A DNA stretch of 64,000 nt, taken from the NCBI GenBank assembly GCA_963778895.1, contig CAVZVZ010000005.1:372001-436000 (forward strand), read 5' to 3'. The notes beneath the pieces are model-generated. The model had not been told where the DNA came from. It was given only the letters and a program-made list of their open reading frames with translations, and did no database searches. Both the position numbers and the translations under genes were made by a program. This stretch comes from CAVZVZ01 sp963778895. GTDB lineage: Bacteria > Actinomycetota > Acidimicrobiia > Acidimicrobiales > Acidimicrobilacustridaceae. Position 1 is the stretch's first letter, and each line of letters begins with the position of its first letter. Shown piece after piece: positions 1-7,146 of this stretch.

Positions 1-1054
1 CGTCTCGTCCATGAATCCGTAGCCGCCGAACACCTGCGTCGCCTCGCGGGTGACCGTGACCGCGGCCTCCGTGGCGTAGAGCTTCGCCGTCGCCGCCTCG
101 CGTTTGAACGGGCGGCCGGCATCACGCAACGCGGCGGCTCGATAGGTCAGAGCGCGGGCCGCGTCGGCCATCACTGCCATGTCGGCGATCTTGAAGGCGA
201 CCGCCTGATTCGTGCCGATGGCCCGCCCGAACGCCACCCGTTCGTTGGCGTACGCGGTGCAAGCTTCGAGACATCCTTCGATCACACCGACCGCAAGTGC
301 CGCGATGGCCACGCGCCCGTCATCGAGGATGGCGAGGAAGTTCGCGAAACCCCGCCCGGCTCCGCCCAGCAAGTTGGCCGCCGGCACACGACAGTCGGCG
401 AAGGTCAGGCCGTGGGTGTCCGAAGCGTGCCAACCCATCTTCCGATAGGGCGGCTGCACGTCGAAGCCTGGGGTACCCGCGGGGACGATGATCGTGCTTA
501 TGTCCGGGCTGCCGCCCGTACTGGAGGTGACGGCGGTGACGGTGACGAGCGAGGTGATGGGCGTTCCCGAGTTGGTGATGAACGACTTCTCGCCGTTGAT
601 GACCCACTCGTCGGTGGCGCGGTCGAGCACTGCTTTGGTGCGGGTGCCTCCGGCATCGCTCCCCGCATCGGGCTCGGTCAGGCCGAAGCCACCGAGGGCG
701 CGCCCGGCGCAGAGATCGGGCAGCCACCGCTGGCGCTGCTCCTCGGTGCCGAACTGGAAGATCGGATTGGCGCCCAGGCCCACCCCGGCTTCGAGCGTGA
801 TCGCCAAAGACTGATCGACCCGTCCGAGCTCCTCGATGGCCACACAGAGCGTCGTGAGGTCGGCCCCGCCTCCGCCGTACTCCTCGGGGAACGGCAACCC
901 GAACAGGCCCAGCGCGCCCATCGCCTTGCACCGTTTCGACCGGGAAGGTGTGCTCACGATCCCAGGCCTCCGCATTCGGCGCGATCTCGGCCTGCGCGAA
1001 GTCCCTCACCACCTTGCGGAAGGCCTCTTGCTCCGCGGTCAGGTCGAAGTCCAT
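1..1054 (-). CDS. Acyl-CoA dehydrogenase, partial at left edge, one frame break
   Basis: FAD-dependent acyl-CoA dehydrogenase (alpha,beta-dehydrogenation of an acyl-CoA in fatty-acid or branched-chain catabolism). The protein begins MDFDLTAEQEAFRKVVRDF, the typical helical N-terminus. The frame is lost near 927, then resumes as KAMGALGLFGLPFPEEYGG. Further on come the FAD/substrate region GGFGLTEPDAGSDA and, near the window edge, VFGGYGF of the C-terminal helical domain. About 350 codons are present; the family is usually 380-400, so only a short C-terminus is missing. It is divergent from pabB, with 24 bases between starts. Substrate specificity cannot be assigned. The break sits in otherwise well-conserved sequence and is probably an indel error. 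Confidence 0.88.
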
Positions 1055-1078
1055 CGCACCGGATCGTACGCTTGCCCC

Positions 1079-2104
1079 GTGCCCGCCTCGCAGTTCTCGC
1101 CTTCGGCGCTCGCCGTCGTGGGCGACCGGCTGGCCACCGACCTGGTCGATGTCACCTCAGACCTCACTGCGCTCGACAGCACGGGGTTCTGGGCCGTCGT
1201 CGTTCCCTTCACCGGGCCGCCCACCTGTGCGCGCTTCGCCGACGTGCGCGCCGCCCGACCATGGCCCGGCCGGCCATGGGTCGGTCCCGACCCGGGCTCG
1301 TGGCGCAGCAGCCTCGACCGACCGGCTTTCGAGGCGGGCGTCGACACGATCCGCGCCGCCATCGGTGAGGGCAACGTGTACCAGGTGAACCTGACTCGTC
1401 GGTTGTCGGCACCGCTACCGGCCGACGCCGAGATACCCGCGCTCGGTGCCGCGCTGGCGAGCGGCAACCCCGCGCCTTTCAGCGCCGTGGTGCACCTGCC
1501 GCGTCACGGCATCGCGGTGGCCTCCGCGTCACCGGAGCGCTTCCTCACCCGCCTCGGGCGCCGGGTGTGGTCTTCGCCGATCAAAGGCACGGCCGCCTTG
1601 CCCGATGGGTTCCTGCCGAAGGACCGGGCCGAGAACGTGATGATCGTCGACCTCGTTCGCAACGACCTCGGACGCGTGTGCGAGTTCGGCAGTGTGCGGG
1701 TGCCCTCGTTGCTCTCCGTCGAGCCGCACCCCGGCCTCTATCACTTGGTCACGACCGTCGAGGGTGAGCTGCGCCCCGGGGTCGGGTGGCCGCAATTGCT
1801 CGACGCCACCTTCCCGCCGGGATCGGTCACGGGCGCCCCGAAGCTGGCCGCTCTCGAGTACATCCATCGCCTCGAGCCCGTGGATCGGGGCCTTTACTGC
1901 GGGGCCATCGGATGGGTGGACGCCGACCGGCGGCAGGGGGAGCTCAACGTGGCCATCCGCACCTTCTGGGCCGAAGACGGCCAGCTCCACTTCGGCACGG
2001 GCGGCGGCATCACCTGGGGGTCGACGCCGGCCGGAGAATGGGAGGAGACCGAGTTGAAGGCGCGCCGATTGCTGCACGTGGCCTCCGGTCTCGCCACGGT
2101 CTGA
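1079..2104 (+). CDS. pabB: Aminodeoxychorismate synthase component I (chorismate-binding)
   Basis: Converts chorismate plus ammonia to 4-amino-4-deoxychorismate, the first step of p-aminobenzoate and folate synthesis. About 341 residues from a GTG start at 1079; the frame stays open upstream, but that part overlaps the divergent acyl-CoA dehydrogenase gene and does not look like this family. Signature stretches of the anthranilate/PABA synthase I fold are IGEGNVYQVNLTRRL, KGTAALPDG, DRAENVMIVDLVRNDLGRVC, FPPGSVTGAPKLAALEYI and RGLYCGAIGW. Short for the family, lacking a long N-terminal domain, as in many actinobacterial PabB proteins. A glutaminase partner (pabA) is not adjacent. The lyase gene pabC follows after 22 bases, so the two are probably co-transcribed and specify PABA synthesis rather than tryptophan. 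Confidence 0.9.
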   Translation: MPASQFSPSALAVVGDRLATDLVDVTSDLTALDSTGFWAVVVPFTGPPTCARFADVRAARPWPGRPWVGPDPGSWRSSLDRPAFEAGVDTIRAAIGEGNVYQVNLTRRLSAPLPADAEIPALGAALASGNPAPFSAVVHLPRHGIAVASASPERFLTRLGRRVWSSPIKGTAALPDGFLPKDRAENVMIVDLVRNDLGRVCEFGSVRVPSLLSVEPHPGLYHLVTTVEGELRPGVGWPQLLDATFPPGSVTGAPKLAALEYIHRLEPVDRGLYCGAIGWVDADRRQGELNVAIRTFWAEDGQLHFGTGGGITWGSTPAGEWEETELKARRLLHVASGLATV

Positions 2105-2126
2105 AGCACGCAGGCAGACTGTCGCG

Positions 2127-2963
2127 GTGTCCACCACCGACGCCGTCTGGATCAATGGCGAGCTGCACGACGCGGCGTCGGCTCACGTCTCGGCTTTCGA
2201 CCACGGGTTGACCGTCGGCGACGGAGTGTTCGAGACGATGAAGATCATCGAAGGACGCGCCTTCGCCATGCGGCGCCACCTCGAACGATTGCGCCGGTCC
2301 GCGAAGGGACTGGCACTCGACGTTCCTTCGTCTGACGCCGAACTTCGCAACGCCGTCGAGAAGACGATCGCCGCCAACGGACTCGACGACGGGCGCGTGC
2401 GGATCACGGTGACCGGTGGAGTCGGGCCGCTCGGTTCCGATCGGGGCAGCGCGGGCTCTTCCGTCATCATCGCGGTGTCGACGCAAGCCCCGTGGCCGCC
2501 GAGTGCGAGCGTGGTCACCGTGCCATGGCGCCGCAACGAACACAGCGCCGTGGCGGGTCTGAAGACGACGTCCTATGCGGACAACGTGGTCGCCCTTCGG
2601 CACGCACGCGAGCGCGGCGCCGACGAAGCGATGTTCGCCAACACCGCCGGGTATCTGTGCGAGGGCACGGGCACGAACATCTTCGTCGGTTTGGCCGGCC
2701 GCCTCTACACCCCGCCGCTCGCGTCGGGATGTCTCGCCGGCATCATCCGCGGACTGTTGGTCGAATCCATCGCCGTGAGTGAGACCGATCTGCCCATCGA
2801 GCGTCTGGGCGAAGCCGACGAAGCATTTCTGACCTCGAGCACTCGCGAGGTGCAGCCGATCTCGACGGTCGACGGGCGCGTCCTTTCGGCATGTCCTGGT
2901 CCGTTGACCGAGCAGGCGCGCGCCACCTTCGACGCCTTGAAGGCGAAGAACCTCGACCCCTGA
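2127..2963 (+). CDS. pabC: Aminodeoxychorismate lyase / class IV aminotransferase
   Basis: PLP-dependent class IV enzyme of 278 residues. Next to pabB it most likely releases pyruvate from aminodeoxychorismate to give p-aminobenzoate. It opens VWINGELHDAASAHVSAFDHGLTVGDGVFETM, the fold-type IV N-terminus. The PLP lysine should lie in AVAGLKTTSYADNVVAL (about residues 140-155), and GADEAMFANTAGYLCEGTGTNIF is the class IV signature. The C-terminal EAFLTSSTREVQPI also fits. GTG start at 2127. Branched-chain or D-amino-acid aminotransferases share this fold and cannot be excluded from sequence alone; the pabB neighbour decides the call. It ends 1 base before the convergent birA stop. Confidence 0.85.
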   Translation: MSTTDAVWINGELHDAASAHVSAFDHGLTVGDGVFETMKIIEGRAFAMRRHLERLRRSAKGLALDVPSSDAELRNAVEKTIAANGLDDGRVRITVTGGVGPLGSDRGSAGSSVIIAVSTQAPWPPSASVVTVPWRRNEHSAVAGLKTTSYADNVVALRHARERGADEAMFANTAGYLCEGTGTNIFVGLAGRLYTPPLASGCLAGIIRGLLVESIAVSETDLPIERLGEADEAFLTSSTREVQPISTVDGRVLSACPGPLTEQARATFDALKAKNLDP

Positions 2964-2964
2964 G

Positions 2965-3777
2965 TCAGGTGGCGCGCACGTGCACGACGTCGCCCGCAAC
3001 CACCTCGCGCTGCACTCCCCCCTCGTCGACGAGCAGATGCCCCTCGGGGGTGATGTCGACCGCCCGACCGGTGAAGGAGCTGTCGTGCAACTCGACCCGT
3101 ACGGTCGCGCCCAGCGTCACGCACAGCTGCCGGTATCGGTCGACCAGTCGTTCGCGCCCAGCCGGATCGTCGAGCGCGCCGCGCCATTCGTCCAGTCGCT
3201 GCACGAACGCGAGCAACAGGTCCTCACGGTCGACATCGTGGCCGACGACGTGATTCAGGGCGACGGCAATCCCCTGGAGGTCGGCCGGTAGATCGGGCGG
3301 CCAGTTCACATTGATCCCGATGCCGACCACGACGGCTCGCAGCTGATCGTCCTCGACGATCGACTCGGCGAGAATGCCGGCGAGCTTGCCGCCCAGCGCG
3401 CCATCGTCACCGACGACCACGAGATCGTTCGGCCACTTGAGGCGAGGCTCGGCGCCACTGACCTCGGTACAGGCCTCGACCGCGGCGCAGGCGACCGCCG
3501 TCGACACCAGATGGGCATCGACCGGGGCGAGCGCCGGACGCAGGAGTATCGACATCAGCAACGAGCTGCCGCCCGGCGCCTGCCACGTGCGATCGAGACG
3601 CCCACGGCCGGCCCGCTGATGATCGGCGACCAGCACGATCCCCTCAGGCGCGCCCTCCCTGGCCAACCGGAGGAGATCGTCGTTGGTCGACTCGGTTTCC
3701 GCGACCCACCGGAGGTCGGCCCATCTCGATCCCTCGAGCGCCGATCTGGCACGCGACCCCTGCATCCCTGTAACCAT
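2965..3777 (-). CDS. birA: Biotin--[acetyl-CoA-carboxylase] ligase
   Basis: Activates biotin to biotinyl-AMP and attaches it to the lysine of biotin carboxyl carrier domains. About 270 residues, single (class I) form with no DNA-binding helix-turn-helix. Motifs: ETESTNDDLLRLAREGAPEG, VADHQRAGRGRLDRTWQAPGG (the RGR biotinyl-AMP loop), LKWPNDLVVVGDDGALGGKLAGIL and VVVGIGINVNWPP. The natural substrate, the carboxylase encoded by the divergent gene, starts only 5 bases away from the first ATG. A second in-frame ATG 12 bases inside (3765) could be the real start and would leave more room for promoters. Confidence 0.92.
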   Translation of the reverse strand: MVTGMQGSRARSALEGSRWADLRWVAETESTNDDLLRLAREGAPEGIVLVADHQRAGRGRLDRTWQAPGGSSLLMSILLRPALAPVDAHLVSTAVACAAVEACTEVSGAEPRLKWPNDLVVVGDDGALGGKLAGILAESIVEDDQLRAVVVGIGINVNWPPDLPADLQGIAVALNHVVGHDVDREDLLLAFVQRLDEWRGALDDPAGRERLVDRYRQLCVTLGATVRVELHDSSFTGRAVDITPEGHLLVDEGGVQREVVAGDVVHVRAT

Positions 3778-3782
3778 ATGGC

Positions 3783-5546
3783 GTGCTGAACAAGGTCCTC
3801 ATCGCCAATCGCGGCGAAATCGCTGTCCGAGTCATCCGGGCGTGCCGCGAGCTCGGCATCGCAACCGTCGCCGTCTACTCAGACCTCGACCGCGATGCGC
3901 TCCACGTCCGCCTGGCCGATGAGGCCTATGCCTTGGGCGGCCAGACCGCGGCCGAGAGCTACCTGAACACCGATCTGATCCTCGATGTGATCGACCGGTC
4001 CGGTGCCGACGCCGTGCATCCCGGCTACGGGTTCTTCTCCGAGAACACCGACTTCGCCCGCGCCATCACGGCCAAGGGCGTGCAGTTCATCGGACCGCCC
4101 CCCGAGGCCATCGACGTCATGGGCGACAAGGTCAGCAGCCGCAAGGCGGCCGAGGCAGCCGGGGTCGCCGGAGTCCCCGGCACGACCGAGTTCCTGAAGA
4201 GCGCGGACGAGGTCGTCGCGTTCGGCGAGTCCAATGGCTGGCCGGTCGCGATCAAAGCGGCATTCGGTGGCGGCGGACGCGGCATGCGAGTTGTCGGTTC
4301 GGCCGACGAGGCCGCTGATGCTCTCGAGTCAGCGCAGTCCGAAGCACTGAAGGGCTTCGGACGCGACGAGTGCTACGTCGAGCGATATCTCACATGGCCG
4401 CGTCACGTCGAGATGCAGATCATCGCCGACACGCACGGCAACTGCGTCTGGATCGGCGAACGCGACTGCTCGGCCCAGCGCCGTCACCAAAAGCTCGTCG
4501 AGGAGTCACCGGCGCCCGCCTTCCCCGACGAAGTGCGCCAAGCCATGGGCGAGGCAGCGGTCAAGGTGGCCCAGGCATGCGGCTACGTGAATGCCGGCAC
4601 GGTCGAGTTCCTGTTCCAGGACGGCGAGTTCTTCTTCCTCGAGATGAATACCCGGCTGCAGGTCGAACACCCGGTCACCGAGATGGTGTCCGGTCTGGAT
4701 CTGGTGGCCGAGCAGATCCGGGTGGCGTCGGGTGAGCCACTGTCGTTCAGCCAAGGCGACATCGACCTGCGCGGCCACGCCGTCGAGGTGCGCATCAACG
4801 CCGAAGATCCGGCGGGTGGGCGGTTCCTTCCTTCCCCCGGGCGGATCTCGCGCCTCGTGCCCGCCCAAGGGTTCGGTACCCGATGGGACGGCGGCTACGA
4901 GTCCGGTGACGAGGTGAGCCAGTACTACGACAACTTGGTCGGCAAACTCATCGTGTGGGGCGCGGACCGCGACATCGCTATCAAGCGAATGCTGCGAGCG
5001 CTGCGCGAGATGCGGGTTGAAGGAATCGCCACGACCATCCCGGCCGACATCGCGATTCTCGAGCACGCTGACTTCCAAGCGGCGAAGCACTCGACGAAGT
5101 GGGTCGAGGACACGCTCGATCTGTCCGACGTCAGCGCAACACCTGTAGCCGCTCCCGTCGAGGACGACGCCGAACCGAAGGTGCGCCGTGACGTCGACGT
5201 CGAGGTCAACGGCAAGCGCTTCTCGGTCAGCGTGTGGGTGCCCGAGTTCGCGGCCAGTGCCGGACGAGCCGCCCCAGCAGCTGCCCGTCCCCGACGAGCC
5301 GCCGGCGGCGGCGCTGGTGTGGCCGCGGCCGGCTCCGGCGCGGTGACCGTGCCGATGCAGGGCACGATCGTGAAGGTGCTCGTCGAGGTCGGCCAAGATG
5401 TCGAGGCCGGCCAGACCGTCTGCGTGCTCGAGGCCATGAAGATGGAGAACAACATCACCGCCGATCTGGCCGGCACCGTCACCGAGGTCAAGGTGGCACC
5501 GGGCGACTCCGTCGGCTCCGGAGACGTCGTCGCCGTCATCGAGTGA
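3783..5546 (+). CDS. accA3: Acetyl/propionyl-CoA carboxylase alpha chain (biotin carboxylase + BCCP)
   Basis: Carboxylates biotin at the expense of ATP and carries it to a separate carboxyltransferase, feeding malonyl-CoA or methylmalonyl-CoA synthesis. 587 residues from GTG 3783. It begins VLIANRGEIAVRVIRAC. The ATP-grasp glycine loop AFGGGGRGMRV lies around residues 158-168, followed by ERDCSAQRRHQKLVEE and FFLEMNTRLQVEHPVTE (catalytic region). A linker rich in Ala/Arg/Pro (about 500-520) leads to the C-terminal biotinyl domain with EAMKMENN, whose Lys at about residue 553 is the biotinylation site. This fused organisation is typical of actinobacterial acyl-CoA carboxylases. No beta subunit gene is in the window. 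With the mutase and meaB nearby, a role in propionyl-CoA metabolism is plausible. Confidence 0.93.
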   Translation: MLNKVLIANRGEIAVRVIRACRELGIATVAVYSDLDRDALHVRLADEAYALGGQTAAESYLNTDLILDVIDRSGADAVHPGYGFFSENTDFARAITAKGVQFIGPPPEAIDVMGDKVSSRKAAEAAGVAGVPGTTEFLKSADEVVAFGESNGWPVAIKAAFGGGGRGMRVVGSADEAADALESAQSEALKGFGRDECYVERYLTWPRHVEMQIIADTHGNCVWIGERDCSAQRRHQKLVEESPAPAFPDEVRQAMGEAAVKVAQACGYVNAGTVEFLFQDGEFFFLEMNTRLQVEHPVTEMVSGLDLVAEQIRVASGEPLSFSQGDIDLRGHAVEVRINAEDPAGGRFLPSPGRISRLVPAQGFGTRWDGGYESGDEVSQYYDNLVGKLIVWGADRDIAIKRMLRALREMRVEGIATTIPADIAILEHADFQAAKHSTKWVEDTLDLSDVSATPVAAPVEDDAEPKVRRDVDVEVNGKRFSVSVWVPEFAASAGRAAPAAARPRRAAGGGAGVAAAGSGAVTVPMQGTIVKVLVEVGQDVEAGQTVCVLEAMKMENNITADLAGTVTEVKVAPGDSVGSGDVVAVIE

Positions 5547-5583
5547 CCCGCTCCGCCCCGCGCTTCTTCCCCCACACCACCCC

Positions 5584-5629
5584 AACTTGCGTAGCACCCG
5601 GACCCTTTGGGGGTCGCTGCTACGCAAGT
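5584..5629. repeat. Hairpin-forming inverted repeat, left copy
   Basis: An imperfect palindrome downstream of the carboxylase gene. Its arms contain AACTTGCGTAGCA and TGCTACGCAAGT around a short G/C-rich centre. The whole element recurs in opposite orientation at 6588-6629; the outer 22 bases (5584-5605 against the reverse complement of 6608-6629) match at 20 positions. It could act as a terminator for the carboxylase transcript, but the matched partner on the far side of the next gene argues for something more specific. Confidence 0.8.
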
Positions 5630-5654
5630 CCGAGATTTGTGTGGGGAGTGCCGG

Positions 5655-6593
5655 ATGCGAAGTTCGGAGATCAATCGCGCACTCGCCGACATCGGGCGAG
5701 TCCAGCATCAGCTCGTTCGCGTCGACGACGCTCAGGACGCGGGAATCGCGCGACGGTCACTCGACCGACGGGTCGCCGCGGGACTACTCGAACACATCGA
5801 CGAGAACCTGTATCGCTTTGCGTCGTCGGCGCCGAGCTGGCACCAGCGTGCCCTGGCCGCGGTGTGGTGCCAGGGACCGACCGCATTGCTGTCCCACCGA
5901 GCCGCGGGCATGCTCTGGGGACTAGAGGGCGTCGAGGCCGCCCCGCTCGAGGTGCTCACGGAGCGCTGGGCTCGCCGCCAAGGGCGACCAAACGTCAGGG
6001 TGCACGAAACCAACCAGCTCCTCGGTGTGGATCGCACGGTGGTGAATGGAATCCCGTGCACGTCAGTCGTGCGAACTCTCCTCGACAACGCAAGCGTGCT
6101 CCATCCGTTTCGAACGGATCAGATGTTCGAGGATGCAGTGCGAAAGCGGCTCTGCACTCCGGAGGACGTCGCCGAGCGCTTCATTCGCTTCGCCCGTCGA
6201 GGTCGCCGGGGCACGCGCACCATGCGTCATCTCCTGGCGAAGCGGGTCGGGCGCGATGTCCCGACGATGAGCGAATTCGAGCGTCGCTTTCTCGAATTGC
6301 TCGTGGCCCGCGGGTTCGACGAGCCGCAACTGCAGGTGCCCGTGGTGCTTGATAGATGCACGGTCTACCTCGACTTCGCCTGGCCCGAGCGCATGCTCGC
6401 CGCGGAATGCGACGGCCTCCTCGCCCACGGCCGCGACCTTCGACTCCCCTGGGACGACGACCGACAGAACGAGCTCGTCCTGCGGGGTTGGCTGGTACTT
6501 CGCTTCACCTGGAAGCAGTTGATCGAGGAACCCCGCGTGGTCGAGCGACAGCTCCGAGAGGGATTCGCCCGCCGCCTCCCCAAATCGGCGTAG
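5655..6593 (+). CDS. AbiEi-like N-terminus plus DUF559 nuclease-like protein
   Basis: 312 residues. The start at 5655 has GGGGAG seven bases upstream. The N-terminal ~90 residues (INRALADIGR, RRVAAGLLEHIDENLYRF, LLSHRAAGMLWGLEG) resemble the winged-helix AbiEi antitoxin-type domain common in actinobacteria. The C-terminal ~110 residues (VYLDFAWPERMLAAECDG, then DDDRQNELVLRGWLVLRFTW) match the DUF559 / very-short-patch-repair-like PD-(D/E)xK fold. The acidic residues in LDFAW and AECDG are the likely metal ligands. No AbiEii-type toxin is adjacent, so a classic toxin-antitoxin pair is not supported. The gene is bracketed by inverted hairpin repeats and its TAG stop lies in the right one. The role is unknown; nuclease activity is inferred from the fold. 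Confidence 0.75.
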   Translation: MRSSEINRALADIGRVQHQLVRVDDAQDAGIARRSLDRRVAAGLLEHIDENLYRFASSAPSWHQRALAAVWCQGPTALLSHRAAGMLWGLEGVEAAPLEVLTERWARRQGRPNVRVHETNQLLGVDRTVVNGIPCTSVVRTLLDNASVLHPFRTDQMFEDAVRKRLCTPEDVAERFIRFARRGRRGTRTMRHLLAKRVGRDVPTMSEFERRFLELLVARGFDEPQLQVPVVLDRCTVYLDFAWPERMLAAECDGLLAHGRDLRLPWDDDRQNELVLRGWLVLRFTWKQLIEEPRVVERQLREGFARRLPKSA

Positions 6594-6629
6594 CAGCCGG
6601 ACCCGATGGGACCCGGTGCTACGCAAGTT
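6588..6629. repeat. Hairpin-forming inverted repeat, right copy
   Basis: A palindrome with arms GCGTAGCA and TGCTACGC and a centre containing CCGGACCC / GGGACCCGG. It is the reverse complement of the element at 5584-5629, with about 80 percent identity over the full length by eye. It overlaps the stop codon of the DUF559 gene (TAG at 6591-6593). It lies between convergent genes and could serve as a bidirectional terminator as well as an end of the cassette. Confidence 0.8.
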
Positions 6630-6644
6630 CGTGAGGTGGGTGGG

Positions 6645-7139
6645 CTAGCGGGTGCGGATGACGACGGTGCCGCCGGCGAAGTCCTGGAAGCCGCGACGCA
6701 ACGGGTTGTAGAGCGAGCCCATGTACACGACGATCCAGCCGGCGTTGACGATCGGGATCGGGATGGCCGCGATCGACGCCGGCAGGAGCGAGCGCAGGGC
6801 AGCCTGATCGAGCGTGGGTTTGCCGCCATCGGCATACCGCGCCACCCGGATTCCGCACACCCAGCAACCGAGCGTGCGTCCCATCCACGTGAGCAGCACG
6901 ACCGAGTAGATCAGCCACACGAGCAACGGGATCGCGGTGGCATAAGTCGGCAGATCACCTGTGCGCGTGAACTTGTCGAGATCGATGAACGGCAGCACCG
7001 CGACGCTCGCCGGGACGACCGTGACCAAGATGTCCAGCGTCCAGCCGCCCAGCCGCTGCCAGAGAGACGCCAGTGAGTTCACGCCCGTTGCCGGGAAGTC
7101 CTGCACTCCTGGGGGCGGACGCGTCTCAGACGTTTCCAT
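6645..7139 (-). CDS. RDD family membrane protein
   Basis: 164 residues of the RDD family, small integral membrane proteins of mostly unknown function; some have been linked to ion antiport. The family pattern begins at LWQRLGGWTLDILV (Arg and Asp in the first membrane segment). A second hydrophobic stretch is ATAIPLLVWLIYSVVLLTW. The typical WMGRTLGCWVCGIRV follows, then a third segment SLLPASIAAIPIPIVNAGWIVVYMGSL, and QDFAGGTVVIRTR near the end. It is separated by 7 bases from the upstream flavoprotein gene on the same strand, so they may be co-transcribed. Convergent with the DUF559 gene. Confidence 0.82.
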   Translation of the reverse strand: METSETRPPPGVQDFPATGVNSLASLWQRLGGWTLDILVTVVPASVAVLPFIDLDKFTRTGDLPTYATAIPLLVWLIYSVVLLTWMGRTLGCWVCGIRVARYADGGKPTLDQAALRSLLPASIAAIPIPIVNAGWIVVYMGSLYNPLRRGFQDFAGGTVVIRTR

Positions 7140-7146
7140 CAGCCGA

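Larger units (their letters stand above)
5584..6629. mobile_element. Possible cassette: DUF559 nuclease gene between inverted hairpin repeats
   Basis: One gene sits between two inverted copies of a ~45-base palindrome, and the gene's stop codon lies inside the right copy. The layout resembles a minimal transposable or REP/RAYT-like unit, with a nuclease in place of a transposase. I see no target-site duplication and no second copy in the window, so mobility is inferred only from the architecture. Confidence 0.35.

Noticed and set aside
4506..5708. Long minus-strand open frame (about 400 codons) opposite the biotin carboxylase gene
   Set aside because: It is the antisense shadow of a strongly conserved gene; composition (His, Asp, Gly) follows the complementary codons.
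5655..6593. AbiE toxin-antitoxin system
   Set aside because: Only the antitoxin-like N-terminal domain is present, fused to DUF559; no AbiEii nucleotidyltransferase toxin gene is adjacent.
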